Of a stretch of 34,234 nt of DNA, positions 1 through 6,562 are shown piece after piece. The notes below the pieces were generated by a model. That model was not told the origin of the DNA and did no database searches. It worked only from the letters and a program-made list of their open reading frames with translations. The DNA comes from JAICLK01 sp036489905 (GTDB lineage: Bacteria > Patescibacteriota > Saccharimonadia > Saccharimonadales > UBA4665). Location of the stretch: positions 1 to 34,234 of the forward strand of contig DASXEX010000004.1 of assembly GCA_036489905.1 (NCBI GenBank), written 5' to 3'. The stretch's first letter is position 1. The number at the start of each line of letters is the position of its first letter. The position numbers and the translations under genes were made by a program.

Positions 1-100
1 TCAGCCCAAAGGAGCTGATGAGGTAGTCAGAGTACAGGTCAAGCAACGGGAGGTTGAGCGGTTTTACTGATGGTTTTGATGGCTGTTTTGGTTTTGGCAT
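1..100 (-). CDS. Transposase, N-terminal part only (runs off the window)
   Basis: An uninterrupted frame of 33 codons starts at an ATG whose complement is at 98-100 and leaves the window at base 1. An AAAGGA ribosome binding site lies seven bases upstream (complement at 107-112). The peptide begins MPKPKQPSKP and continues with a leucine/tyrosine-rich stretch containing LLDLYSDYLISSFGL. This resembles the N-terminus of DDE-type transposases that I recall as starting with a similar LDLY-DYL-SSFG segment. The catalytic part is outside the window, so the family cannot be assigned. If it is intact, the IS end should lie somewhere in the non-coding stretch after base 100. Confidence 0.6.
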   Translation of the reverse strand, partial: MPKPKQPSKPSVKPLNLPLLDLYSDYLISSFGL

Positions 101-409
101 CGCAGATCCTTTGTCAGGTTATCTGCCTTTCAGTATGCAGTTTGCCTCAGCTTTCAGGAAATGGGAGGGGTTTTGCGTAAGGTGAGTAACTTACAAATGG
201 TGGAGGCAAAGCTCAACAGTAGGTATATGGCTGTGCTTGGCTGCCAAACGCCGACGGAAGCGCTAGTCGCATAGCGGAGACAGAACCAAAAACTGTTCCG
301 CTCCGGAACCGGAAAACCCAACAGCTAACGTCCCGCTTGGGGCTACGAGTACTCTCGAGCATCGAAAACATATTACAAAATATTTCTTTTCATTAAGAGG
401 TCGAACCTC
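101..409. other. Non-coding stretch with several small hairpins
   Basis: No convincing gene lies here. The first part probably holds the terminal sequence of the insertion element whose transposase starts at base 100. Three short perfect inverted repeats are visible: CGCTA/TAGCG around 262-277, GTTCCG-CTC-CGGAAC at 295-309, and a 10-bp stem at 392-414. I found no tRNA-like T-arm and no match to an RNA family that I know. The closely spaced hairpins could be IS-end structure or a small RNA, but nothing decides between these. Confidence 0.35.
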
Positions 410-414
410 TTAAT
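392..414. other. Perfect 10-bp hairpin overlapping the stop codon of the 410-1012 gene
   Basis: ATTAAGAGGT (392-401) and ACCTCTTAAT (405-414) are exact reverse complements around a three-base loop. The stop codon of the minus-strand gene falls in one arm. No run of T follows on either strand, so it is not a classical intrinsic terminator. It may protect the 3' end of the mRNA or mark an old insertion boundary. Confidence 0.4.
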
Positions 415-1012
415 CCAGGCCGCGCAACATAAGGCGAATTAAACGTTCTGCCCGCAAGCTATGCGGACGTAGTGAGCGCGGCGCCTGGGTTTGCAGCGCT
501 GCTAAGCGAGTCAAAATGGGGTGTTCGATTTCTGAAGTAGCGTCGTATAGTTCAGCAATCTCATCAACTTTAAGTTTAAGTTTTCCGGACTTCTCATCAT
601 AATAGCCGCGCTGCAGGATTCCTCTGTAATAACTTACGGCCAGCTGACACAAGGCATACTGTTCGGCGAATGGGCCGAGGTCTGCAAGTCCGCCGAGGAT
701 TGCTTGCAGCCGTTGTTTGTCGCCACGGCTCGGGTTTTTAAGTTCTTCTAGCCGCTTGCGGTCAGGTGCTACGCGGAAATAAGTGCTGGTATTTTCGCCG
801 CCGATTTCGTTGCTAGCATGAAGGAGCAGGACGGTCGCCAGACGATCCGGTTCTGATCCTGGCGCGTCTGTGATGTGAGTCCATTCTGGCCTGGTTATAT
901 CCGGGCAAGTGGTTGAGTCTCGCAGTATGGACATGACTGCCAAAACAGCCTGCTGCTCCCGATCGGATAATTCGGGCTCTTCGTCCGACCGTCCTACAGT
1001 AGCTTCGTACAT
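410..1012 (-). CDS. Unknown soluble protein, 200 aa
   Basis: I do not recognise this protein. It is soluble and acidic at the N-terminus, mostly helical in character, and has no signal peptide or membrane segment. The last 30 residues are rich in arginine and leucine. The only cysteines are two scattered residues, so a metal site is unlikely. The ATG start is supported by a promoter whose -10 box ends six bases before it (TTGCGT, 17 bp, TACAGT), which predicts a leaderless transcript. It sits head to tail with the glutaredoxin-like gene on the same strand, but each gene has its own promoter. Confidence 0.6.
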   Translation of the reverse strand: MYEATVGRSDEEPELSDREQQAVLAVMSILRDSTTCPDITRPEWTHITDAPGSEPDRLATVLLLHASNEIGGENTSTYFRVAPDRKRLEELKNPSRGDKQRLQAILGGLADLGPFAEQYALCQLAVSYYRGILQRGYYDEKSGKLKLKVDEIAELYDATSEIEHPILTRLAALQTQAPRSLRPHSLRAERLIRLMLRGLD

Positions 1013-1018
1013 AGCTTT

Positions 1019-1047
1019 ACTGTAGCAGACAGTGGCGCGTGACGCAA
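1019..1047 (-). promoter_or_regulatory. Sigma70-type promoter for the 410-1012 gene
   Basis: Read on the minus strand, TTGCGT (complement 1042-1047) is followed by a 17-bp spacer and TACAGT (complement 1019-1024), with a TGC extended -10 motif. The box ends six bases before the ATG, so the transcript should begin at or within a base or two of the start codon. Confidence 0.55.
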
Positions 1048-1054
1048 AAGTATG

Positions 1055-1306
1055 TTAGCTAAGCTTTTTCTCGTGCAACACTGTGTCGATTTTGGGGCGG
1101 TCGAAGCCGATGATTATGGTGCCGTCAATGTCGATGACCGGGATGCCCGTCTGGCCGGATTTGTCCACGGATTCGCGGGCGTTTTCCGGATCGGTCTCGA
1201 TATTTTTCTCGACGTAGGGGATGCCTTTTTTGTCCAAATAATCTTTGGCGGCGTGGCAAAACGCGCACCAGTCGGCGCTGTAAATAGTTATCGGCACATT
1301 TGTCAT
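1055..1306 (-). CDS. Glutaredoxin-like (NrdH/Grx-type) protein, 83 aa
   Basis: This is a small thioredoxin-fold redox protein. A beta strand leads into the redox motif CAFC (residues 16-19), and TGIPVIDIDG near residues 53-62 carries the cis-proline characteristic of glutaredoxins and NrdH. The length of 83 residues matches the single-domain family. It likely reduces disulfides or protein-thiol adducts in the cytoplasm. Whether glutathione, mycothiol or thioredoxin reductase reduces it cannot be read from the sequence. The ATG start is supported by an extended -10 box nine bases upstream. The gene diverges from the ATP synthase operon, and the two start codons are about 70 bases apart. Confidence 0.88.
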   Translation of the reverse strand: MTNVPITIYSADWCAFCHAAKDYLDKKGIPYVEKNIETDPENARESVDKSGQTGIPVIDIDGTIIIGFDRPKIDTVLHEKKLS

Positions 1307-1315
1307 GATACTTTT

Positions 1316-1324
1316 AGTATACCA
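1316..1324 (-). promoter_or_regulatory. Extended -10 promoter for the glutaredoxin-like gene
   Basis: On the minus strand TGG-TATACT (complement 1316-1324) lies nine bases before the ATG. No good -35 is visible, which is normal for extended -10 promoters. The mRNA would have almost no leader. Confidence 0.5.
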
Positions 1325-1339
1325 TTCTTTATCTCGCTG

Positions 1340-1368
1340 TTGCTTCCAGAGGTGGCTACTGCTATACT
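1340..1368 (+). promoter_or_regulatory. Promoter of the ATP synthase operon
   Basis: TTGCTT (1340-1345), a 17-bp spacer and TATACT (1363-1368) form a near-consensus promoter ending eight bases before the ATG at 1377. The predicted transcription start at about 1375 makes the first gene of the operon leaderless or nearly so. It overlaps the upstream region of the divergent glutaredoxin promoter. Confidence 0.65.
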
Positions 1369-1376
1369 TAAAAATA

Positions 1377-1739
1377 ATGGAAAAAACTTCCCATGTGCCG
1401 AAACCGGTGCATTCTGTGACAAGTGAAAAAAATAAATCAGGTGGCGAATTCGCGCGGTCGGGGCGTCAGCGCGACCAGTTTTTGAATATGGCGCTGAACA
1501 TGAGCTGGCAGCTGGCGATTGTGGTGCTGGTGCCGATTTTGGCTGGCGTGAAGCTGGACAAAGTGTTTGGCACCGGTTCGGTTTATACGTTTGTTGGTTT
1601 GGGGCTGGCGCTCATCGGTTCGATCGCGGTGATGTGGCGAACCATGCAAGTCGCCAATCGCCTGCCCGTTCCGAAACTCACAGCCTCGCAAAAACGCGCC
1701 ATCAAAAAATCGTATGAAGAAGAGGACAAGGACGAATGA
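1377..1739 (+). CDS. AtpI/AtpZ-like membrane protein, first gene of the atp operon (120 aa)
   Basis: A hydrophilic N-terminus of about 40 residues is followed by two transmembrane helices (roughly residues 48-64 and 70-90) separated by LDKVFGTGS, and by a charged C-terminus. This two-helix layout and its place directly before atpB fit the AtpI/AtpZ family, which helps assemble the c ring or carries magnesium/calcium for the synthase. The ATG at 1377 is preferred over an upstream in-frame start at 1305 because the promoter -10 box lies between them. The TGA overlaps the atpB start (ATGA), so the two are translationally coupled. The family call rests on topology and position more than on sequence motifs. 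Confidence 0.75.
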   Translation: MEKTSHVPKPVHSVTSEKNKSGGEFARSGRQRDQFLNMALNMSWQLAIVVLVPILAGVKLDKVFGTGSVYTFVGLGLALIGSIAVMWRTMQVANRLPVPKLTASQKRAIKKSYEEEDKDE

Positions 1740-2596
1740 ACTTCCTGGCTAATTTTGCTGACAGCGGCCCGTCCGTTCATGTTGCGCCGGCGACTGACTT
1801 TACCATTGCAGGCGTGCACATCACCAACTCTATGATTTTGGGCTGGGCGATATGTTTATTTCTGGTCATTTCATTATCGATGCTTGCCCGCCGCGTGAGT
1901 GTGCACCCGAAAGGCGGCGTGGTGCAGTACCTCGAGGCGGGCGTGAGTTTTGTGATCGATCTTGTTGAAGGTGCATTTACCGAAAAGGTCACTGGTCGCA
2001 AGTACGTGCCGTTTTTCGTGACGCTTTTTTTCTTGGTACTGCTCAATAACTGGTCCGGGTTGATTCCGGGCGTGGGCGATGCTGTCCAAATCCATGGCCA
2101 TCCGCTGCTGCGGCCCATCACCGCCGATTTGAACTTTACGGTGGTCATGGGCATCGTGACAATGATCGTGGTGTATGTCGCGTCGATCCGCGAGGCTGGC
2201 GGTTTCGGCAAATACATCCGCCATTTTTTTATCGGCAGCCCGTTTAATCCGTTGTACCTGGTGATCGGTTGTATTGAAATGATTACCGACTTCACGCGTG
2301 CGTTCAGTTTGGCGCTTCGACTTTTCCTGAACATGGCTATCGGTGAAATCGTGATTTCCGTGTTTTCCTACTTGGGCGGTTTGCTGGCGCCGGCCAGCGT
2401 GCTGTCGCCGATCACGGCGGTGCCGTTTACGTTGCTGGAGTTCGGCGTCGGCGCGCTGCAGGCATATATTTTCGTTATCCTTGCGGTCAATTATTTGGCT
2501 ATCAGCGTCAACGACGCGCAGAGCCACAACGAGTTGACCGAAGACATATCACCTGAAACAATAGGGGCTGCGGCACCAGAGGGAGCCAAAGGATAA
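1736..2596 (+). CDS. atpB: ATP synthase F0 subunit a (286 aa)
   Basis: This integral membrane subunit provides the two proton half-channels next to the c ring. The essential arginine is present at residue 195 in the motif LALRLFLNM, followed by GE at 203-204 and a conserved glutamine (about residue 242) in the last helix. Hydrophobic segments near residues 33-50, 90-110, 133-150, 187-215 and 230-258 match the usual five to six helices. It overlaps the preceding gene by four bases. A 123-base spacer with predicted secondary structure separates it from atpE, much longer than most gaps in this operon. Confidence 0.97.
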   Translation: MNFLANFADSGPSVHVAPATDFTIAGVHITNSMILGWAICLFLVISLSMLARRVSVHPKGGVVQYLEAGVSFVIDLVEGAFTEKVTGRKYVPFFVTLFFLVLLNNWSGLIPGVGDAVQIHGHPLLRPITADLNFTVVMGIVTMIVVYVASIREAGGFGKYIRHFFIGSPFNPLYLVIGCIEMITDFTRAFSLALRLFLNMAIGEIVISVFSYLGGLLAPASVLSPITAVPFTLLEFGVGALQAYIFVILAVNYLAISVNDAQSHNELTEDISPETIGAAAPEGAKG

Positions 2597-2719
2597 ATAA
2601 CAATAATTAAGACGCGCGTCGTGGTCGGACAGAGCCATCTTCAATCTTGGAAGATATCTCAACTTCGACCATGATGATGCTAGACATAATAACCGTAAGT
2701 AATTAAGGAGAAAAATAAC
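2597..2719 (+). promoter_or_regulatory. Structured spacer between atpB and atpE
   Basis: The spacer contains a palindrome GACGCGCGTC at 2611-2620. An outer stem pairs 2620-2627 with 2666-2673 (eight pairs including one G-U), and an inner stem pairs 2637-2642 with 2650-2655. An AAGGAG ribosome binding site lies before the atpE ATG at 2720. Subunit c is needed in about ten copies per complex, and in E. coli the same intercistronic region is a known translation enhancer. By analogy this element may set c-subunit dosage. A weak -10-like CATAAT at 2685 could alternatively mark an internal promoter. Confidence 0.5.
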
Positions 2720-2965
2720 ATGTTACCAGTAGCAACAATACTCGCGAGTAGCGTGACGCCGATGCAATCGCTGGCGCACGGCATTATGATCGGCGGCGGC
2801 TTTATCGGCCCGACCATCGGCATCGGCCTTATCGGCGCAAATTATCTGTCGGCCGTCGGGCGCAACCCGGAAGCTTCCAAGTTTCTTGGCCAGGCGCTGG
2901 TGTTCGTGGGTCTGGTTGAGGTTTACGGTTTGCTGGCCTTTGCCTCGACATTCTTCGTCAAATAG
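2720..2965 (+). CDS. atpE: ATP synthase F0 subunit c (81 aa)
   Basis: This is the rotor-ring proteolipid. Two transmembrane helices (about residues 17-43 and 56-79) flank the polar loop GRNPEA (47-52). The ion-carrying carboxylate is Glu67 in the context GLVEVYG. The residues that bind sodium in Na+-type rings (a glutamine in helix 1, and Ser/Thr right after the glutamate) are absent: helix 1 has GPTIGIG and Glu67 is followed by Val. The ring is therefore probably proton-specific, consistent with coupling to cytochrome bo3. A clear AAGGAG site precedes the ATG. Confidence 0.97.
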   Translation: MLPVATILASSVTPMQSLAHGIMIGGGFIGPTIGIGLIGANYLSAVGRNPEASKFLGQALVFVGLVEVYGLLAFASTFFVK

Positions 2966-2998
2966 CGCGAGTGCTTAACAGTGGAAATTTGTAAATAA

Positions 2999-3532
2999 AT
3001 GATTAATGGACTAACACAATTTGCAGACAGTTCGTCGGGTATTGGCGCGCTGGGCATCGACGGCAAGGCGCTGATTATTCAGGTTATCACGTTTCTGCTG
3101 GCCTTTTGGGTTTTGCAACACTGGGCGTTCAAACCCATCATTAAGGTTATGGAGCGCCGCCGCGAGACGATTGAAAAAGGCGTAAAACTCGGCGAGCAAA
3201 TGCAGAAAGAAAAGGTTGAGTTGGAAGCAAAGGTTGCCAAAGCACTGCACGAGGCGCGCGCGAAAGCTGACGAAATCGTTGCCGCCGCGCACGACCAAGG
3301 TCGCCAGACCGTTGCCGCCGCCGAAAACAATGCTCGCGAAAAAGCCGAAGGTTTGATCGCCTCGGCCGAAGATCGTATCAAGCAAGAAGCCACGCGGGCG
3401 CGCAAACAAGTCGAAAAAGAATTGATCGGTTTGGTTTCCGACGCGACCGAAGCCATCATCGACGAAAAAGTCGACGCCCAAAAAGACGCGGCGTTGATTG
3501 ACCGCGCCATGAAGGAGCACGCTAAAGCATGA
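2999..3532 (+). CDS. atpF: ATP synthase F0 subunit b (177 aa)
   Basis: This is the peripheral stalk. One transmembrane helix (about residues 22-45, ending WVLQHWAFKPI) is followed by a long charged, alanine-rich coiled coil (about residues 50-165) that reaches the delta subunit. Length and architecture are normal for a bacterial b subunit. The ribosome binding site is weak, so translation may be partly coupled to atpE 33 bases upstream. The stop overlaps the atpH start as ATGA. Confidence 0.95.
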   Translation: MINGLTQFADSSSGIGALGIDGKALIIQVITFLLAFWVLQHWAFKPIIKVMERRRETIEKGVKLGEQMQKEKVELEAKVAKALHEARAKADEIVAAAHDQGRQTVAAAENNAREKAEGLIASAEDRIKQEATRARKQVEKELIGLVSDATEAIIDEKVDAQKDAALIDRAMKEHAKA

Positions 3533-3936
3533 AGACGCCGCGCAACCAAATCACTCCCGTTCTAGCGAACCTAACGCTCAAATCTGATACGAGCGCCAAG
3601 CGGCTGGGCCAAGAAATTGCGGCCTATCTTTTGGACGAGAATCGTGTCAGCGAGCTCGATTCGCTGATGCGCGATGTCGTAGCATATCGCGCCGGCGAAG
3701 GTATCGTCGAGGTCAACGTGGTGAGCGCGCACGAACTCACGCCGGCCGGGCGCAAAGATGTTGAGCGCGAAGTCCGCCAGCAGTTTCCGAAAGCCGAGCG
3801 CATTATCGTGGGCGAACGGATCGATGCGGAGCTTTTGGGCGGCGTGCGGCTGGAGCTTGTCGACCGCCAGCTTGACCTGACGCTGCGTAGCAAACTGAAC
3901 CATTTCAAAGAATTAACTGCCGTAGAAAGGGCCTGA
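3529..3936 (+). CDS. atpH: ATP synthase F1 subunit delta, short form (135 aa)
   Basis: Delta joins the peripheral stalk to the top of the alpha/beta hexamer. The C-terminal half carries the expected pattern, with GGVRLELVDRQLDLTLRSKL near residues 104-123 matching the final domain of OSCP/delta. The protein is about 40 residues shorter than the usual 175-180, and the deficit is in the N-terminal helical domain, which here covers only about 55 residues. The start is fixed by ATGA overlap with atpF. Synteny (b-delta-alpha) supports the assignment. Confidence 0.88.
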   Translation: MKTPRNQITPVLANLTLKSDTSAKRLGQEIAAYLLDENRVSELDSLMRDVVAYRAGEGIVEVNVVSAHELTPAGRKDVEREVRQQFPKAERIIVGERIDAELLGGVRLELVDRQLDLTLRSKLNHFKELTAVERA

Positions 3937-3940
3937 CATC

Positions 3941-5509
3941 GTGAGTGAATTATCTATTAAAGAACTTTCCAGTGACATTCGGGCGGCAATCGCCGACCTG
4001 AAAAAGCGGCCGGAAATAGAAAAAGTCGGCATCGTCACACGCGCGGCCGATGGCATTGTCTGGATTTACGGGCTGCGGAATTGCGGCTACAACGAAATGA
4101 TCGAAATCGACGGACTGGACGGCCAGCCGGTCACAGCGTTTGCCTTGAACTTGGGCGAGGACGAAATCGGTGCCGTGCTTTTGGGCGAGGCTGTCGAAGT
4201 CGAAGCCGGCGCCAAAGCGCGTTTGTCCGGCAAAGTTTTGGAAGTGCCGGTCGGCCCGGAACTCGTTGGCCGCGTGGTCGATCCGCTCGGCAATCCGCTG
4301 GACGGCGGCGAGCCTATTAAAACGAAGCAAACTTCCCGCGTAGAGCGCCCGGCGCCCGGCGTACTCGACCGCAAAAGCGTGCATGAACCGTTGATGACCG
4401 GCCTGACTGCCATCGATGCGTTAGTGCCGATCGGCCGCGGCCAGCGTGAGCTGATCATCGGCGACCGCCAAACCGGCAAAACCGCCATCGCAGTTGATAC
4501 CATGGTCAACCAGGCTCGCCAAAAGACCGGCGTCATTAATGTCTACGTCGCCATCGGTCAAAAATTGTCGAAAGTTGCCGCACTGCAAGAACGGTTGAAG
4601 CGCGAAGGCGTCATGGACCAAACCATCATCGTCGCCACCAGCCCGGCCGATCCGGCCGCCCTGCTTTACCTGGCGCCGTACGCCGGCTGTGCGATGGGCG
4701 AATATTTTCGCGACAACAAGCAGCATGCGTTGATTATCTACGACGATTTGTCCAAGCACGCCGTGGCGTATCGCCAAATGTCGCTGCTTTTGCGCCGCCC
4801 GCCAGGACGCGAAGCCTATCCGGGCGATGTGTTCTATTTGCATTCACGTTTGCTCGAACGCTCGGCCAAATTGAATGACGAGCTCGGTGCCGGTTCGCTG
4901 ACTGCCCTGCCAATTATCGAAACTCAAGCCGGCGATATTTCGGCATACATTCCGACGAACGTCATTTCTATTACTGATGGCCAGATCTTCTTGGAAACGA
5001 ACTTGTTCTATCAGGGTATTCGCCCGGCGATTTCGGTTGGTTTGTCCGTGTCGCGTGTCGGCGGCAGTGCCCAAACGAAAGCTATCAAGGCTGTTGGCGG
5101 CGGTCTGAAGCTCAGCCTGGCACAATTCCGCGAACTAGCCTCGTTCAGCCAATTCTCGACCGACCTGGACGACGAAACCCGCCACACCATCGAGCGCGGC
5201 CAGCGCCTGACCGAACTGCTCAAGCAACCACAATACACGCCGAAATCAATCTGGGAAATGTACTGCTCGCTGCTCGCGACCACAAAGGGTTGCTTCGACA
5301 AAGTGCCGCTCGAAAAGGTCAAAGCCGCCGAGGAAGCCTTGCTTGCCGAACTCAAATCCAAGCACGCCAAGCTAACCGAAGCACTCAACACCGGCAACAA
5401 GCCAACCGACGAGCAGAACGAGCAAGTGGTCAAAGTTGCAAGCGGCGTAGCCAAAAGCTACGAAACGGTTGAGCAGTCGAAAGTTAAAGCAGGCGGAGAA
5501 AATAAGTAG
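3941..5509 (+). CDS. atpA: ATP synthase F1 subunit alpha (522 aa)
   Basis: This is the non-catalytic nucleotide-binding subunit. The P-loop GDRQTGKT is at residues 174-181, and VGLSVSRVGGSAQ contains the arginine finger that completes the neighbouring beta catalytic site. The frame starts with GTG at 3941, four bases after the atpH stop, with an AGAAAGGG ribosome binding site about nine bases upstream. Length is typical (about 510 residues) with a slightly extended lysine/glutamate-rich C-terminus. Confidence 0.98.
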   Translation: MSELSIKELSSDIRAAIADLKKRPEIEKVGIVTRAADGIVWIYGLRNCGYNEMIEIDGLDGQPVTAFALNLGEDEIGAVLLGEAVEVEAGAKARLSGKVLEVPVGPELVGRVVDPLGNPLDGGEPIKTKQTSRVERPAPGVLDRKSVHEPLMTGLTAIDALVPIGRGQRELIIGDRQTGKTAIAVDTMVNQARQKTGVINVYVAIGQKLSKVAALQERLKREGVMDQTIIVATSPADPAALLYLAPYAGCAMGEYFRDNKQHALIIYDDLSKHAVAYRQMSLLLRRPPGREAYPGDVFYLHSRLLERSAKLNDELGAGSLTALPIIETQAGDISAYIPTNVISITDGQIFLETNLFYQGIRPAISVGLSVSRVGGSAQTKAIKAVGGGLKLSLAQFRELASFSQFSTDLDDETRHTIERGQRLTELLKQPQYTPKSIWEMYCSLLATTKGCFDKVPLEKVKAAEEALLAELKSKHAKLTEALNTGNKPTDEQNEQVVKVASGVAKSYETVEQSKVKAGGENK

Positions 5510-5517
5510 GCGTTTGA

Positions 5518-6381
5518 ATGGCAAGTTTGATTACATTAAAACGGCGGATCGGGTCGATCAAAAACACCCGGCAGATCACTAAGGCGATGGAGCTGGTGAG
5601 CTCCAGCAAGCTGCGGCGCGCGCAAACGCAAGCGCTAGCTTCGCGCGCCTACCGCGAGGCGGCGTATAGTTTGCTTGCCCGTTTGAGCACGATTAAAGAA
5701 GTCGAGCAGCAGCCGTTGTTTCGCAAGCGGCCGGTCAAAAACCGTTTGTACGTTGTCATCACGAGCAACAGCGGGCTGGCCGGCGCGTACAACGCCAACG
5801 TTTTGAAGCTGCTGACACAGTCGATCCGCAAAGACCAGGCCGATAAGGTGAAAAGCAGCGTCATCACCATCGGCAACAAAGGCGTGCAGCTCGTGCGGCT
5901 TTTGAATGGCGTGGAGTTGGTCGCGCACTATCCGGCATTTGGCGACGAGCCGACCGAAGCCGACATCCAGCCGATTTTGAACGCGCTCGTCGAAAATTAC
6001 AGAGACGAAAAGATTGACGAAGTCCGCGTGCTCTACACCAATTTCCAATCAAGCATCACGCAGGTGGCGACCAATTTGCCGCTGCTTCCGGCTCAAGTCG
6101 ATGAAGCTGCGGCGAAGTCGGACGTGGTTATGAACTTCGAGCCGGACGTCGAAACGGTCGTCCACCAAACGGCCGCGCGCCTTATCGAAGCGCAGATCTG
6201 GCAAGCCCTGCTTGAAAGCCTCGCGTCCGAGCACGCCATGCGCGCCCTGGCGATGAAAAACGCCACCGACAACGCCAACGACCTCATCGGCGATTACACT
6301 CTGGAATACAACACCGCGCGGCAAGGCGCTATCACCCAGGAATTAGCAGAAATAACCGGCGGCGCGGAGGCGATGAAATGA
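5518..6381 (+). CDS. atpG: ATP synthase F1 subunit gamma (287 aa)
   Basis: This is the central rotor shaft. The N-terminal helix with RRIGSIKNTRQITKAMELVS (residues 9-28) and the C-terminal helix (about residues 215-287, including YNTARQGAITQELAEI) form the antiparallel coiled coil typical of gamma. Length is normal. The gene starts eight bases after atpA. Its 3' end contains a GGAGG Shine-Dalgarno sequence (6366-6370), and its stop overlaps the ATG of a small downstream ORF as ATGA. Confidence 0.97.
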   Translation: MASLITLKRRIGSIKNTRQITKAMELVSSSKLRRAQTQALASRAYREAAYSLLARLSTIKEVEQQPLFRKRPVKNRLYVVITSNSGLAGAYNANVLKLLTQSIRKDQADKVKSSVITIGNKGVQLVRLLNGVELVAHYPAFGDEPTEADIQPILNALVENYRDEKIDEVRVLYTNFQSSITQVATNLPLLPAQVDEAAAKSDVVMNFEPDVETVVHQTAARLIEAQIWQALLESLASEHAMRALAMKNATDNANDLIGDYTLEYNTARQGAITQELAEITGGAEAMK

Positions 6382-6545
6382 CTTCCGGTGAAACACGGCC
6401 TCCGACGGACGCGTGGGATGATAGCTGGCGAGTCAGTAAACCGCATGACACCGTCGCCGACTTACCTCCAAAGGCTGATTTGCAGCCCAGAGAACACGCG
6501 CCTGGTGGTAGCATTTGGGGCGGTAAACCAGGAGAATGGGATTAA
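6378..6545 (+). CDS. Small unrecognised protein inserted between atpG and atpD (55 aa)
   Basis: A 55-codon frame starts at the ATG that overlaps the atpG stop (ATGA) and ends with TAA at 6543-6545. It has a strong GGAGG ribosome binding site at 6366-6370 with seven-base spacing, better than those of several true atp genes. The peptide is hydrophilic, rich in proline, glycine, aspartate and tryptophan (Trp at 13, 17, 47 and 54), with no membrane segment. The two tryptophan clusters (AWDDSW and IWGGKPGEW) look like short binding motifs. I know of no standard ATP synthase subunit at this position. It could be a regulatory or assembly peptide for F1. Confidence 0.65.
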   Translation: MTSGETRPPTDAWDDSWRVSKPHDTVADLPPKADLQPREHAPGGSIWGGKPGEWD

Positions 6546-6562
6546 GAATTAAAAGGAAGAGT

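Noticed and set aside
101..400. tRNA or other standard RNA gene
   Set aside because: No TTCRA T-loop with a proper seven-base loop and no acceptor pairing were found here. I also saw no tRNA elsewhere in the window, but I could not run a search.
392..414. Hairpin as an intrinsic terminator
   Set aside because: The stem is good, but no U tract follows on either strand, so it is listed only as a hairpin.
1305..1376. Longer N-terminus for the first atp gene
   Set aside because: The promoter -10 box lies inside this extension, and the encoded residues look random.
4081..5472. Several Arg/Ser-rich frames inside atpA and other energy genes
   Set aside because: They are opposite-strand or shifted shadows of strongly conserved genes. 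No ribosome binding sites or domains were found.
6536..6562. Longer N-terminus for atpD
   Set aside because: It overlaps the small ORF, and the ribosome binding site lies downstream of that start.
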